Shown here piece after piece: positions 18,502 through 27,186 of a DNA stretch of 64,000 nucleotides. Under the pieces are notes generated by a model. The model was not told the DNA's origin and searched no databases. It saw only the letters and a list, made by a program, of their open reading frames with translations. This DNA comes from Nitrosococcus watsonii C-113 (lineage in GTDB: Bacteria; Pseudomonadota; Gammaproteobacteria; Nitrosococcales; Nitrosococcaceae), in assembly GCF_000143085.1 (NCBI RefSeq), contig NC_014315.1:3006001-3070000 (forward strand), given 5' to 3'. Each line of letters opens with the position of its first letter. The stretch's first letter is position 1. Made by a program: the position numbers and the translations under genes.

Positions 18502-19980
18502 TCAATTTCGTTCAGGAACCGATGCTAGCACCGGTAACCCAATAAATTCCTCCACATCACTTTCTCTCTCCAGCTTGTCGTCCACGTACTGCCACAGGAA
18601 AGCCAGGGCCAGTCCTCCAATGCTTCCTACTAGTATAGACAAAACAATATTAAGCAATAACTTCGGGCTGACAGGGTTAAGCGGTGGTTTTGCTGGATCA
18701 AGCAGGCTCACGTTGCTAATTTTCTCTGCATTCATTGCACTAGAGATTCGAGATTCTTCTAAACGCGTAAGATAAAGCTGGTAGTTTTGCCTATCCGTCA
18801 TCAACTTACGCTGGAGATTGCTAAATTCTATCCTTACCCAATTGAGATCGCTAAGCCTTTTTTTATATTCCTTCAAGTGCGCCAGTTGACTTATCCGGCT
18901 GGCCTTAAGCCCCCTCAGGCTAACTTCAGCCTGCGATAGCTCTTCTAGAAGACTCTGGTAAACTGGGTTGACGCCACTTCGATTCCTGCTATGTTGTCGG
19001 TGCCCCTGCTCGGCGAGTTTTCCCATCACGATTCGGATTTGTTCCCTAATATTCTGAATCACGCGGCTTTCCTCATTGTACTTGGCGAGCAACTCCTTTT
19101 CCTTTATTTCCAGTTCTATTAATTTTGCCTCAAGCCTATTGGTAAGAGGCGGGCTATTGTCAAACTCCTCATAAAGGCTAATTGTCCTGGGTGCTCGAGC
19201 AAGTTGACGTCGCAATTCAGTAATACGTTTTTCCGTATCCGCCTCCCCGGTCAGCGTTTGATGCAGCTCTGACTCTAGTTTCACAATCTGCTGGAGCAAC
19301 AAATTCTGTTCCGTCTCCGGCGCACTGACTTTATATTGATTCATCAGGGACTGGAGCCTGGCTTCTGCCTGCTTCAACCTCTCACCTAAAATTTCCGATT
19401 GCGTTTGATAAAATTCAGAGGTCTCTGAATTTAGGTGCATGTCTAAATGCCGCTCAAAATACAAATCAACTAACGTGTTAACCAGCTTTGCAGCCAATAT
19501 CGGATTTTCATTCCTGAAGCTCACGTTGATGACATTGGATTGCGGGACTTTTTCCACCTTAAGGTCCTTATTCTTGACTCTTTTGACTACCTCTCTGGCG
19601 ATAGCTTCTTCCTGTCCGTGAGCGTTCTCTGTCTTTTTCAATTCTGGATAGATCTGTGCTGGCCCCAACGCGTCCACCACCTTTTCAATTAAGTACTGAC
19701 TCTTCAGTATTTCAATTTCGGAATTAATTTGTTCTTCCCTGTTCGGCACAAAGACAGTGCTGCGCTGTTCATTGATTGGTACTGCTGGAGTATAAAAATT
19801 CTCTCGACCAATATTGACTAGCAGTTTAGCTTCTGCCTCGTACTGGGGCTTTGCTATAATGGATAGAAGGATTCCTAGACCTACACTCGCAATAAAGGAA
19901 ATTAAAATTTGGAATTTCCGTTTAAAAACGACCTGAATAAAATCCCGTAGCGATATATTAGACGCTATTGCGCTATTCAT
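18502..19980 (-). CDS. Wzz/GumC-family polysaccharide chain-length determinant
   Basis: A 492-residue inner-membrane co-polymerase. First membrane helix at about 31-53, followed by the Wzz signature (PQYEAEAKLLVNIGRE). A long periplasmic coiled-coil domain spans about 170-430 (heptad-rich ILGERLKQAEARLQSLMNQY). Then a Pro-rich PAKPPLNPVSPKLLLNI motif precedes the second helix (about 448-470). It lacks a C-terminal kinase domain; the kinase-like protein is encoded separately at 32604-33347. It sets polymer length with the Wzy-like protein. A 360-base gap separates it from the polymerase gene upstream, so it may have its own promoter. Confidence 0.9.
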   Translation of the reverse strand: MNSAIASNISLRDFIQVVFKRKFQILISFIASVGLGILLSIIAKPQYEAEAKLLVNIGRENFYTPAVPINEQRSTVFVPNREEQINSEIEILKSQYLIEKVVDALGPAQIYPELKKTENAHGQEEAIAREVVKRVKNKDLKVEKVPQSNVINVSFRNENPILAAKLVNTLVDLYFERHLDMHLNSETSEFYQTQSEILGERLKQAEARLQSLMNQYKVSAPETEQNLLLQQIVKLESELHQTLTGEADTEKRITELRRQLARAPRTISLYEEFDNSPPLTNRLEAKLIELEIKEKELLAKYNEESRVIQNIREQIRIVMGKLAEQGHRQHSRNRSGVNPVYQSLLEELSQAEVSLRGLKASRISQLAHLKEYKKRLSDLNWVRIEFSNLQRKLMTDRQNYQLYLTRLEESRISSAMNAEKISNVSLLDPAKPPLNPVSPKLLLNIVLSILVGSIGGLALAFLWQYVDDKLERESDVEEFIGLPVLASVPERN

Positions 19981-20339
19981 AATGCCATAACCATTTAGCT
20001 ACTACCTACGCCACTACGCCAAGGCATATAGCCCTGCAATAATACAAACTTTGCTCTTCTAACCATATCAGTTTTTAGCACAGATCCTGGAATTCTCTTA
20101 TTTTTAATCCACTTCACTTTTAAAAAAAACTTACCCATTTTCCATCAGCGCGGTCTATCTCCAGAGTAGAAATATGAATTATCAGCTTCTCCCCCAGGTA
20201 ACCGATATCCCTCTCCTCAAGGGGGGCAATGTTTCCATATTGAGCGTTTCAAAGCATAAAATCAGGCTGATGAATAATGGCTGTTTCGCCCTGAGCTATT
20301 ACCAACTCCATGAAAATCACTTACTCCATCTAGGCGGGA
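19981..20339. other. intergenic stretch upstream of the chain-length gene
   Basis: About 360 bases with no gene I can support. A 60-codon plus-strand frame (20174-20356) has no recognisable family or good Shine-Dalgarno. It probably holds the promoter for the 19980-16970 genes. Confidence 0.4.
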
Positions 20340-21569
20340 CTAAGCTTGCGCCCTAGCCCGGGAACGCTTGATTAGCTTCTCCTCCGCAGCAATAATTGCA
20401 AAGATTACCCACACATGCCGATCATGCATCACTTCATGGGTAACAGAGTCAATAAGAATATATAAAACCACCGCGCCCACTCCAATCCCCCAAAAAAACT
20501 CTCTCTCGGTTTGTGCCTGCTTTAGACAATACAACGCCATACTAATAATTGTTCCCAGGAAAATCAGATGAGCGAGTAGCCCCAAAATACCTCTCTCCAC
20601 CAGAGCCCCCATATAGTCACTGTGCAATTCCGACCGCCCGCCTTCTGCATTGTAGGGACCATGGCCTATATATTTAAATGCTCCCGCACCAATACCCATT
20701 GGGTGCGCAAGGAAGGATTCGTATCCTGCCTGCCATATTTTTAATCTACCTTCCGAACTTTTGGGGGCCCGTTCAAAGAGATTTTCCGTCTGCATTATCA
20801 TGGGCATGCTAACCGTTATTACTGCCGCAAGCATAAATACCCCCACTCCAAGCTTCAATCGCTGTTGCCCGCTTCCCCGCCACCAATACCCCACCATTAT
20901 CAGCATCATACCCAGTAGAAATCCCAGCATGGCACTCATGGATTTGGTAGCAAACATTCCTCCAAAAATCAAAAAACCCGAAAGCATTCGGCTAAGCAAG
21001 CTGCTATCAAAATAGCGTTGGAAATTAAGGAAAAAAGCGACTCCTAAATAGGAAGCCAACATATTGCTGTTTGCGAACGTGCCGTTGGCGCGGGTCGGAT
21101 CCGCCGTAGGCACTATCCAAAAACTCCCGTACATATTGGCCAGGGCAAGGCCGCCTTCTAAGCTCGCCACAAGCAGCCAAATACGAAGCAATAAGCGCAT
21201 ATCCCTCTCGCTATCTAATAAATTGTATAAGAGCAAGAAGAAACCGAATAAATAAATATCCTGTACTAGCGTTAATATATTGATCTTCAAGACGGGACTA
21301 TTGAACATTGCAATTAGGCTAGCAAGAACCAAAAGCGTAAATGGAAATAATAAGCGTATTTGCGGCTTTCTTCGGCCAAGCACGCCATACAGCAAAAAAA
21401 GGCCGCCAAAAGCAACGTTGATATAATCCACAATAGCGGTATTGAAAGGCAGGGACGGATAGACCATCGGGCAAAATACCGCCAAGGCTAGGAGATACAG
21501 GCGCTTTAAAATAGAGGAGCGATCATCCGGGCGCGCCACCGCCCCTTTTCCTATAGTAGTAGTTACCAT
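20340..21569 (-). CDS. O-antigen ligase/polymerase-like (Wzy) membrane protein
   Basis: A 409-residue protein with about ten membrane helices. The C-terminal half carries the Wzy_C-type segment: NSNMLASYLGVAFFL, GRLKIWQAGYESFLAHPMG-IGAG and a periplasmic loop with GGRSELHSDYMGALVERGILG. The R-x-x-W and H-(S/N)-x-(Y/F)-L-like residues are the usual active-site region. It polymerises lipid-linked repeat units or ligates them at the periplasmic face. The gene begins 13 bases after the preceding kinase-like gene, so the two are probably co-transcribed. Polymerase and ligase cannot be told apart by sequence, but the Wzx and Wzz neighbours favour polymerase. Confidence 0.85.
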   Translation of the reverse strand: MVTTTIGKGAVARPDDRSSILKRLYLLALAVFCPMVYPSLPFNTAIVDYINVAFGGLFLLYGVLGRRKPQIRLLFPFTLLVLASLIAMFNSPVLKINILTLVQDIYLFGFFLLLYNLLDSERDMRLLLRIWLLVASLEGGLALANMYGSFWIVPTADPTRANGTFANSNMLASYLGVAFFLNFQRYFDSSLLSRMLSGFLIFGGMFATKSMSAMLGFLLGMMLIMVGYWWRGSGQQRLKLGVGVFMLAAVITVSMPMIMQTENLFERAPKSSEGRLKIWQAGYESFLAHPMGIGAGAFKYIGHGPYNAEGGRSELHSDYMGALVERGILGLLAHLIFLGTIISMALYCLKQAQTEREFFWGIGVGAVVLYILIDSVTHEVMHDRHVWVIFAIIAAEEKLIKRSRARAQA

Positions 21570-21582
21570 AAGACCCTTGCAT

Positions 21583-22335
21583 TCATTGAATAGCTTTCTT
21601 TGGCGCTGGACCTGCTTCGAGCTTGTGGTAGATCATTTCCGCAACCGCCTGGGCATTTGTTTCTAATTCTTCATTCTCATTATTGTCTATGCTCACCACT
21701 TCAAGCGTTGTATATCGGCCTTTAATAAGCTCTACGGTCTCTACCGTCTCCCGAAAAAGCAGCGTCGATCTGGCCATGATCCCTGGATCTTTTTCGAGCA
21801 GCCGCTCCAATCGGCTATCCTGGGATTGGCGAGCAGCGAGGCGCCGCGCTACCGTTGGCGCCTCGACATGCATAATGACAATAACGTTTGGCACTGGCAT
21901 GTGATCCAGCAGCTTGGCCACCATAAGGGTCAATGAATTAGGACCGCCGCTAAAGGCGATAGACCATAAGGCTTGAAATACGCCCTGGTCCAGCATATGG
22001 ACTCCATTAAACCGCATTATTGGCCGCGCAAGCGAGGTGACAAAAAGCCAGTTAAATAGCCCCTTAATGAATTCCATCGTAGAGTTTTGGCTAGTCGCCG
22101 CAATTGCTCTTGCTGATCGAAGCGCGTATCTAGGCTCAAGGAATAGCTCGCTCAATACATATAAAAGTTTTGTCGTCACCCGCCGGCGCCGGCTTACGCA
22201 ATGGGCCAAGACATAAGCCTCCTTCCGCACCCCTATCCCCTTGCCTTCAATAATTTCAGCAACACGGCTCGCCAGCGTGGATTTTCCCGATCCTGGCATC
22301 CCAAGAAACTCCACGACTATAGCCGGAGAGCGCAC
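21583..22335 (-). CDS. P-loop nucleotide kinase-like protein of the EPS cluster
   Basis: About 250 residues with an N-terminal Walker A, VVEFLGMPGSGKSTLASRVAEI, and the thymidylate/adenylate-kinase-like segment MLDQGVFQALWS. Later NVIVIMHVEAPTVARRLAARQ resembles the lid region of nucleoside kinases. The frame is open to 22401, but GTG at 22335 is preferred. It sits just after the stop of the upstream gene (22337-22339) and follows GGGAAGAAG at suitable spacing, whereas ATG 22401 would overlap that gene by 65 bases. Function in the cluster is unknown. Such kinases often travel with the larger thymidylate-kinase-like protein encoded next to it, possibly phosphorylating a sugar or polyol. Confidence 0.7.
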   Translation of the reverse strand: MRSPAIVVEFLGMPGSGKSTLASRVAEIIEGKGIGVRKEAYVLAHCVSRRRRVTTKLLYVLSELFLEPRYALRSARAIAATSQNSTMEFIKGLFNWLFVTSLARPIMRFNGVHMLDQGVFQALWSIAFSGGPNSLTLMVAKLLDHMPVPNVIVIMHVEAPTVARRLAARQSQDSRLERLLEKDPGIMARSTLLFRETVETVELIKGRYTTLEVVSIDNNENEELETNAQAVAEMIYHKLEAGPAPKKAIQ

Positions 22336-22336
22336 T

Positions 22337-23887
22337 TCAAACTTCTTCCCAAATATAACGTTTAACCTGCAGCAGAACATCATCAAATATTTGGTTGGCA
22401 TCGACGTCAGCCACCTTGGTAAAAGGTGGATACTGAAGCCTTTTCACCGCTTCGACTCGTCTTTTACATTCCTCGATGTCCATCTCTCCTTTACGTTGCA
22501 GAGCAGTCTCCGGCGTTACCTGCAGCTTAATAATAAGATCTGGTGGGTAAAGCTCGGCCTTTTGGTATGGGATAGCCTCCCACGCAGCAAGAATCCGTTT
22601 TATCTTCCAAGGGTGGTTGCGCCAATGATTAAGCAAAGGCCCATCTCCAAAACCCATTACTTGGCTTTGGGGATAGCGGTCGCAAACCACTATCATGCCT
22701 TTATTCCGGGCCTTTGTTATCCGGCGAAGTTTGCCGCGCTTTTCAAGCGCAAGCGCTAGCGCCCAAGGAACCTTTAAAGCGGGCCTTACCAGAGCCAAAA
22801 GACTTCTTCCCCTGCTCAGGCGATTATCATCGCCCCTTGTCCCAGCGGGTTGTTTTTTTTGTAATAGCCCTAGTTTTTGCAGCGCCGCCAAGGTAACTTT
22901 CATAGGCCAGCGCAATAAAGAACTGGGGCCATCACCACTACCAAGATAAACCGGCATAGCATCGATTTTCCATGACAGCCATTTGGCGGTGTCCTCCGCC
23001 AAACTAGACTTTCCCGAACCATCGCACCCAAGAAATGCCACTAGCACGCCCCCTCCACTGGGCACTCTCCGAAACAGCCCATGCCCAAGGAGATAGTGCC
23101 GGGATACCGCGCCAAACAGCCAGTGCAGTTCTCTCCATAAACCACGCAGCTTACCCTCCACCACACCATAAGTCCGGTATTCTCTAAGCAAAGGCATGCT
23201 CAATTTGCGAAAGTTCAGCAACTCTGCAAAAGTCGGGGAACCCTCGATAAGCCGCTGGCAAGAAACCGCTGCTTCTTGGCCCAACAATTCCGCCGCCAGT
23301 TGTGCTACTCTCCCTGGGTCTGCCCGTTCCCGCAACCAGTTAAATTCCCGTTCAAAATCTCCTCGGAAATAATCTCTGCCGAGCATATGTAAGAGGCGAT
23401 CTCGCAGCCGCAACTTCAAAGTGGCGCGCACCAAAAGGAGAAGGAATTCAATATTGGGTTCAGCCACGTAGATATCGTGTTCGGAATCCCAATAGCGAGT
23501 CTCTAGCATTAATTTCTCCCACGGGAGACGGTATCCCTTTAAATGCGCCTCGCCAGCGACCAATTGATGATGAAGATGGATGTGGACCAACCGCCCTGTA
23601 TCCCTGTCCATCGCCAAGTAGTCTTCCACCCCTGGATAAGCATTGTGGGGCACCGTTGCGAAGCGCTTGAATTCCGCGCCTGCCAAAACCCGGTTAAGAG
23701 CATCCGACGGGTACTTGTCAACGAGTATGTCAAGGTCGGTAACTCCAACCATACCTTCATGAACATGCTCATTGCTCTTCCAGTGACAGTAACGAATGCT
23801 TGCTTTCTCTAACTCCTTTAGCATTCCCATCACCACCTTAAGGCCGGTTGTTTGCTGGCTAAACTCCCCCCTATCTACCGCTGCCAT
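22337..23887 (-). CDS. fusion protein: nucleotidyltransferase-like domain plus thymidylate-kinase-like domain
   Basis: About 516 residues. The N-terminal part (residues 1-250) has HWKSNEH and GVTDLDILVD, the D-x-D of nucleotidyltransferase-fold proteins. The C-terminal part has a Walker A GGGVLVAFLGCDGSGKSSLA, MIVVCDRYPQ (DRY motif of thymidylate kinases) and PDLIIKLQVTPETALQRK (arginine lid), so it is kinase-like. The start at 23887 is chosen because GAGGGG lies 8 bases upstream; the open frame upstream (to 23935) would overlap the flippase gene. The chemical role is not established. The pairing of a transferase-like and a kinase-like domain suggests modification of a glycan or lipid carrier. 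Confidence 0.75.
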   Translation of the reverse strand: MAAVDRGEFSQQTTGLKVVMGMLKELEKASIRYCHWKSNEHVHEGMVGVTDLDILVDKYPSDALNRVLAGAEFKRFATVPHNAYPGVEDYLAMDRDTGRLVHIHLHHQLVAGEAHLKGYRLPWEKLMLETRYWDSEHDIYVAEPNIEFLLLLVRATLKLRLRDRLLHMLGRDYFRGDFEREFNWLRERADPGRVAQLAAELLGQEAAVSCQRLIEGSPTFAELLNFRKLSMPLLREYRTYGVVEGKLRGLWRELHWLFGAVSRHYLLGHGLFRRVPSGGGVLVAFLGCDGSGKSSLAEDTAKWLSWKIDAMPVYLGSGDGPSSLLRWPMKVTLAALQKLGLLQKKQPAGTRGDDNRLSRGRSLLALVRPALKVPWALALALEKRGKLRRITKARNKGMIVVCDRYPQSQVMGFGDGPLLNHWRNHPWKIKRILAAWEAIPYQKAELYPPDLIIKLQVTPETALQRKGEMDIEECKRRVEAVKRLQYPPFTKVADVDANQIFDDVLLQVKRYIWEEV

Positions 23888-23906
23888 AATGCATTCCCCT
23901 CGCCGT

Positions 23907-25449
23907 TCATTGACTTGAGATATCATGCGTTCCAAAGGCTAGCTTGCTTTTTACGCCCACATAATCCGCAAGCGTCCGCCACATCCATACGCCATCATCG
24001 CCTAGTACCAACTGCTGCGGCAGATAACGAAACAATATCAGCCCCGCTAAGCTAGCGCCCGCGCCAGTGGCGAAAAGTATTATCCCAGGCGAGCTTGCCC
24101 AAGTTCTCAATAGCTCAGCAACCGCCCAGATTACGGCGCCCAACACTAGTGCTAATCTCAGCGCTGGCGCGTGCACGGCCCAAAAGCTACCCCAGGTCAG
24201 ATCCGTTAACTGTAAACTGAGTTGCGCCATTAGCAGGAAATTAACCACAATGGCCAATACCACCCCTAGGGCAACACCGGCAAGCCCCCACTTTTGCCCA
24301 AAATAAGCGCCCACAGCGACAAGTATTGCAAAGAGAACCTGCCGCCATGCTCTTCGGTAAACCGCGCCCGTTGCGCGCGCTAGGGAATCGCTCATTTTAT
24401 AGCTGGCCCGAAAAAGCATACCGGCAACGAGAATCTGAAATGGCAAGATGGCCTCAACCCACTGGGACCCCAACAACACCTGAATAAGTTCTGGTGCCAC
24501 TAGCAGCAAAGCTACGCTAAGCGGCAACATGATCAACGCGGTCGCCGCAACGCCGCGCTTGAAGGCAAGGCCCAATCGCTTGCTATCATGCTGTACTTTG
24601 GCCATTGCTGGGAAAAGCACTCTATCCAGTACTTGCCCAAATAACGATGCCGGAACCGACATGAGATAATAGGCACGACTGTACAGGCCCAGCGCCTCAG
24701 CGCCGAGGAAGCGCCCCACTACTAAGTTATCCGCTTGGCCGGAAAGGTAGTTACCCACCCGGGCTATGGTGAAACCGCCTCCAAAAACCAGCAGATCTCT
24801 CGCCGCACCTTTATTCAACAATAATTTTTTAGGGTAGACTTGAACACCCAAAAGCAACGCTGCTTTTAACAGAGCCTGAACTAAATGCGCGGCCACCAAA
24901 GCCCACACCCCTAGTTCAAGTAACGCTAAGGTAATACCTACCAGACTAAACCCACCAAGAGCAAGCATCTCAATAATTGCTAGACTGCGAAAACGCAACT
25001 CCCGCTGTAACAACGACTCGCCCACGGTAGCCATCGCCTGAAAAAGGAACACAAACGACATTACCTGAACTACGGAGGTCAGAGTCTCCATCTGGAAAAA
25101 CAGCGCTATGGCTGGCGCTAACATCCAGATAAGCGCAGTAAATACGGTTCCAAACAGCAGCGAAAGCGTAAATCCCGTACGTATATGCTGTTCTTCAAGA
25201 ATAGGCCGCTGAACAAGCGCAGGCCCAACGCCAACCTGAGAAAAAATTAAGCTAAAGCCCACCACTATCAAGGCAGCCGCCACCACCCCAAAATCAGCAG
25301 GAGTTAGGAGGCGCGCTAAAATCAGTAGCACGAGGAGCTGCAGTAAAGCTTGCACCCCCGTGCTGATAGACATCCAAAACATTCCCGTTAATGTGCTGCT
25401 CGTCAACCCCGGCATGCCGGAACCCCATCTTGACGGTGAAAAATTCATG
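23907..25449 (-). CDS. Wzx-type lipid-linked oligosaccharide flippase
   Basis: About 514 residues with 12-14 membrane helices of the MOP/polysaccharide-biosynthesis (PST) family. Typical segments include LARLLTPADFGVVAAALIVVGF at the second helix (seen without its flanks), LVQRPILEEQHIRTGF and YLSGQADNLVVGRFLGAEALG-YSRAYYLM. It flips undecaprenyl-linked repeat units across the inner membrane for the Wzy-like polymerase. The start at 25449 is chosen because AAGGGGGG stands a short distance upstream; an extension to 25475 is open but unsupported. It ends 19 bases before the next gene's start. Confidence 0.92.
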
Positions 25450-25475
25450 CGGCTTCCCCCCTTCCCTCCTGCCAT

Positions 25476-25915
25476 TTAAAGGATTCTTTTAGGGCGCGCG
25501 CGCGCCAGATCTATCCCCGCCAGCTTCAACAGGCTAGGTGTATGGGAGCGCAACCAGCGAAAGGCCGCAAAGAGAAAGTAAAGCACGGGCAGAAGATTCT
25601 TCGATAGAGGGGGCACCAACGTAAGGTAGCGCGGATGAATACCAAAGCCGCTGAAGAGTGTACTAATCTCCGAGAAATTAACTCCTTTCACATCCAGATT
25701 TGACCGGTTATTGTAATTACCGAAGCATATTTCCATTTCCACACCCTGTATCGAAAATAAATACACAAGTTTGCCAGCTGCGTGTAATTAAAGCGCGCCA
25801 AGATTTGTAAGGTCTCTCGATGGCGTCCCTGCCCATCATATAGACGAGATAAAAAATTGTAGCAAAAGAACCTACTGCTTAATTCCTTGCGGCGAGTCCA
25901 TCTTCCCTAGCTTCA
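25476..25915 (-). pseudogene. SAM-dependent methyltransferase pseudogene
   Basis: Reading the minus strand across frames gives RRKELSSRFFCYNFLSRLYD, then GRHRETLQILARF, then IFDTGCGNGNMLR followed by a stop. DTGCGNGN is motif I of class I methyltransferases. The C-terminal part (FSGFGIHPRYLTLVPPLSKN, LARARPKRIL) is open at 25476-25766. At least two frame changes separate these blocks, so the gene looks inactivated. It sits between the GT4 gene and the flippase in the same direction, so the glycan probably once carried a methyl group. Confidence 0.65.
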
Positions 25916-25976
25916 AGATGCGGTTTTCCCCTACTCCATCGCCTTATTTAACTCTTTTATTAAAGAATAAATACTC

Positions 25977-27143
25977 TCATCGAATGACTTTCTCTCTGAT
26001 TGGACTAGCAAGTACTTTGGCATAAATCTCCGCGTAGGCATCTGCCACCCCCGAAAGTCCAAAATGATCTCGGATATATTGCTTGCTTCGCGCGCCCATC
26101 TGTCGCCGCTCCTCTTCTTCTGATAACAACTGGCTTATTGCGGCTGCTAATGCGGAACTATCCCGTGGCGGCACCAATAAGCCATTCCAGTCTTGCCGCA
26201 CAGTTTCGCGGCACCCTGGCATGTCGGTCGTAATTAAAGGCAGCGCCATTGCCCCGGCTTCCAGCAAAACCCTGGGCACACCCTCCCGATAATAGCTAGG
26301 CAGAACGAATATATCGCTAAGCGCCAGGAGCGCCGGCACATCGTTACGCTGCCCCAAATAGTGGACAGGGTTGGTATTACCTCTAAGCTCATCGGCCAAA
26401 ATTGTCTGCACTTCCTCCGTTTCTATAGGGCCAACCAACAAAAACGCCACATCGCGGACAGACTGACGGATCTTATTAGCCGCTTCCACATATTCCCTTA
26501 CGCCCTTCTCCTTCACTAGCCGGGCAACCATAATAACAACGCGTTGCCCTTCAACATCCAATGCTTGCCGCAGCTTCGCCCGCTCAGCATGATCGAGCGC
26601 CCTCGCCGCGAACGCTTCAACGTCAATCCCCGAGCTACGGACCAATACCTGTCGCTCCCGTTGTACTATTCCCTGGGAGAGAAAATAGTCCTGATCTACT
26701 TCATTCTGAAACACCATCACCTGGGCCGCATTGGACGCCCAACGCTGTACCCATTTATAGACGGGTTTTATGGCTGAAAATAAGAGAGAATCGGTTGAAA
26801 ACAATTGGCCCAAGCCAGTAACCGTGCATACCCGACCCCGAATCCCCGCCTTCCTCGCCGCTAGAGGCGCCATGAGCACAGGCTTGGTGTCAAACGCATG
26901 GACAATATCCGGCTTATACTTACTTAATAGGTTAAATAACTTTACTAAAGCTCTTAAATCCGCGCCCGGAGTGATCCAGCGCTCTAAAGGATAGCGCCCA
27001 TAAAAAATACCGTGCTCCTGAAACTTTTCTCCGCTTTCCGAGCCCAGGGCCAAGACGCCAAATCCCCGCTTTTGCAATTCCAGTAGTAAGGGAATTCGCA
27101 TGTGAACATCTTCACCACCTACATAACATACTGTCGGCTGCAT
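25977..27143 (-). CDS. family 4 glycosyltransferase
   Basis: About 388 residues of GT-B fold. The N-domain starts MQPTVCYVGGEDVHMRIPLL and has IVHAFDTKPVLMAPLAARK-AG. The C-domain has VIMVARLVKEKGVREYVEAA and the donor-binding FVLPSYYREGVPRVLLEAGAM (EX7E-type motif). These are hallmarks of GT4 retaining transferases such as PglA/WbnK types that extend lipid-linked sugars at the cytoplasmic face. The open frame extends upstream to a TTG at 27179, but the ATG at 27143 gives the family N-terminus. It lies 44 bases after the phosphoglycosyl transferase, so it is a good candidate for adding the second sugar. Confidence 0.88.
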   Translation of the reverse strand: MQPTVCYVGGEDVHMRIPLLLELQKRGFGVLALGSESGEKFQEHGIFYGRYPLERWITPGADLRALVKLFNLLSKYKPDIVHAFDTKPVLMAPLAARKAGIRGRVCTVTGLGQLFSTDSLLFSAIKPVYKWVQRWASNAAQVMVFQNEVDQDYFLSQGIVQRERQVLVRSSGIDVEAFAARALDHAERAKLRQALDVEGQRVVIMVARLVKEKGVREYVEAANKIRQSVRDVAFLLVGPIETEEVQTILADELRGNTNPVHYLGQRNDVPALLALSDIFVLPSYYREGVPRVLLEAGAMALPLITTDMPGCRETVRQDWNGLLVPPRDSSALAAAISQLLSEEEERRQMGARSKQYIRDHFGLSGVADAYAEIYAKVLASPIREKVIR

Positions 27144-27186
27144 TTCTCTTGCTTCTTCCCCAGCTATGTTTCTTTCCAATTGATTA

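Noticed and set aside
20174-20356. 60-codon frame between polymerase and chain-length genes
   Set aside because: No motif and overlaps the 3' end of the minus-strand polymerase gene.
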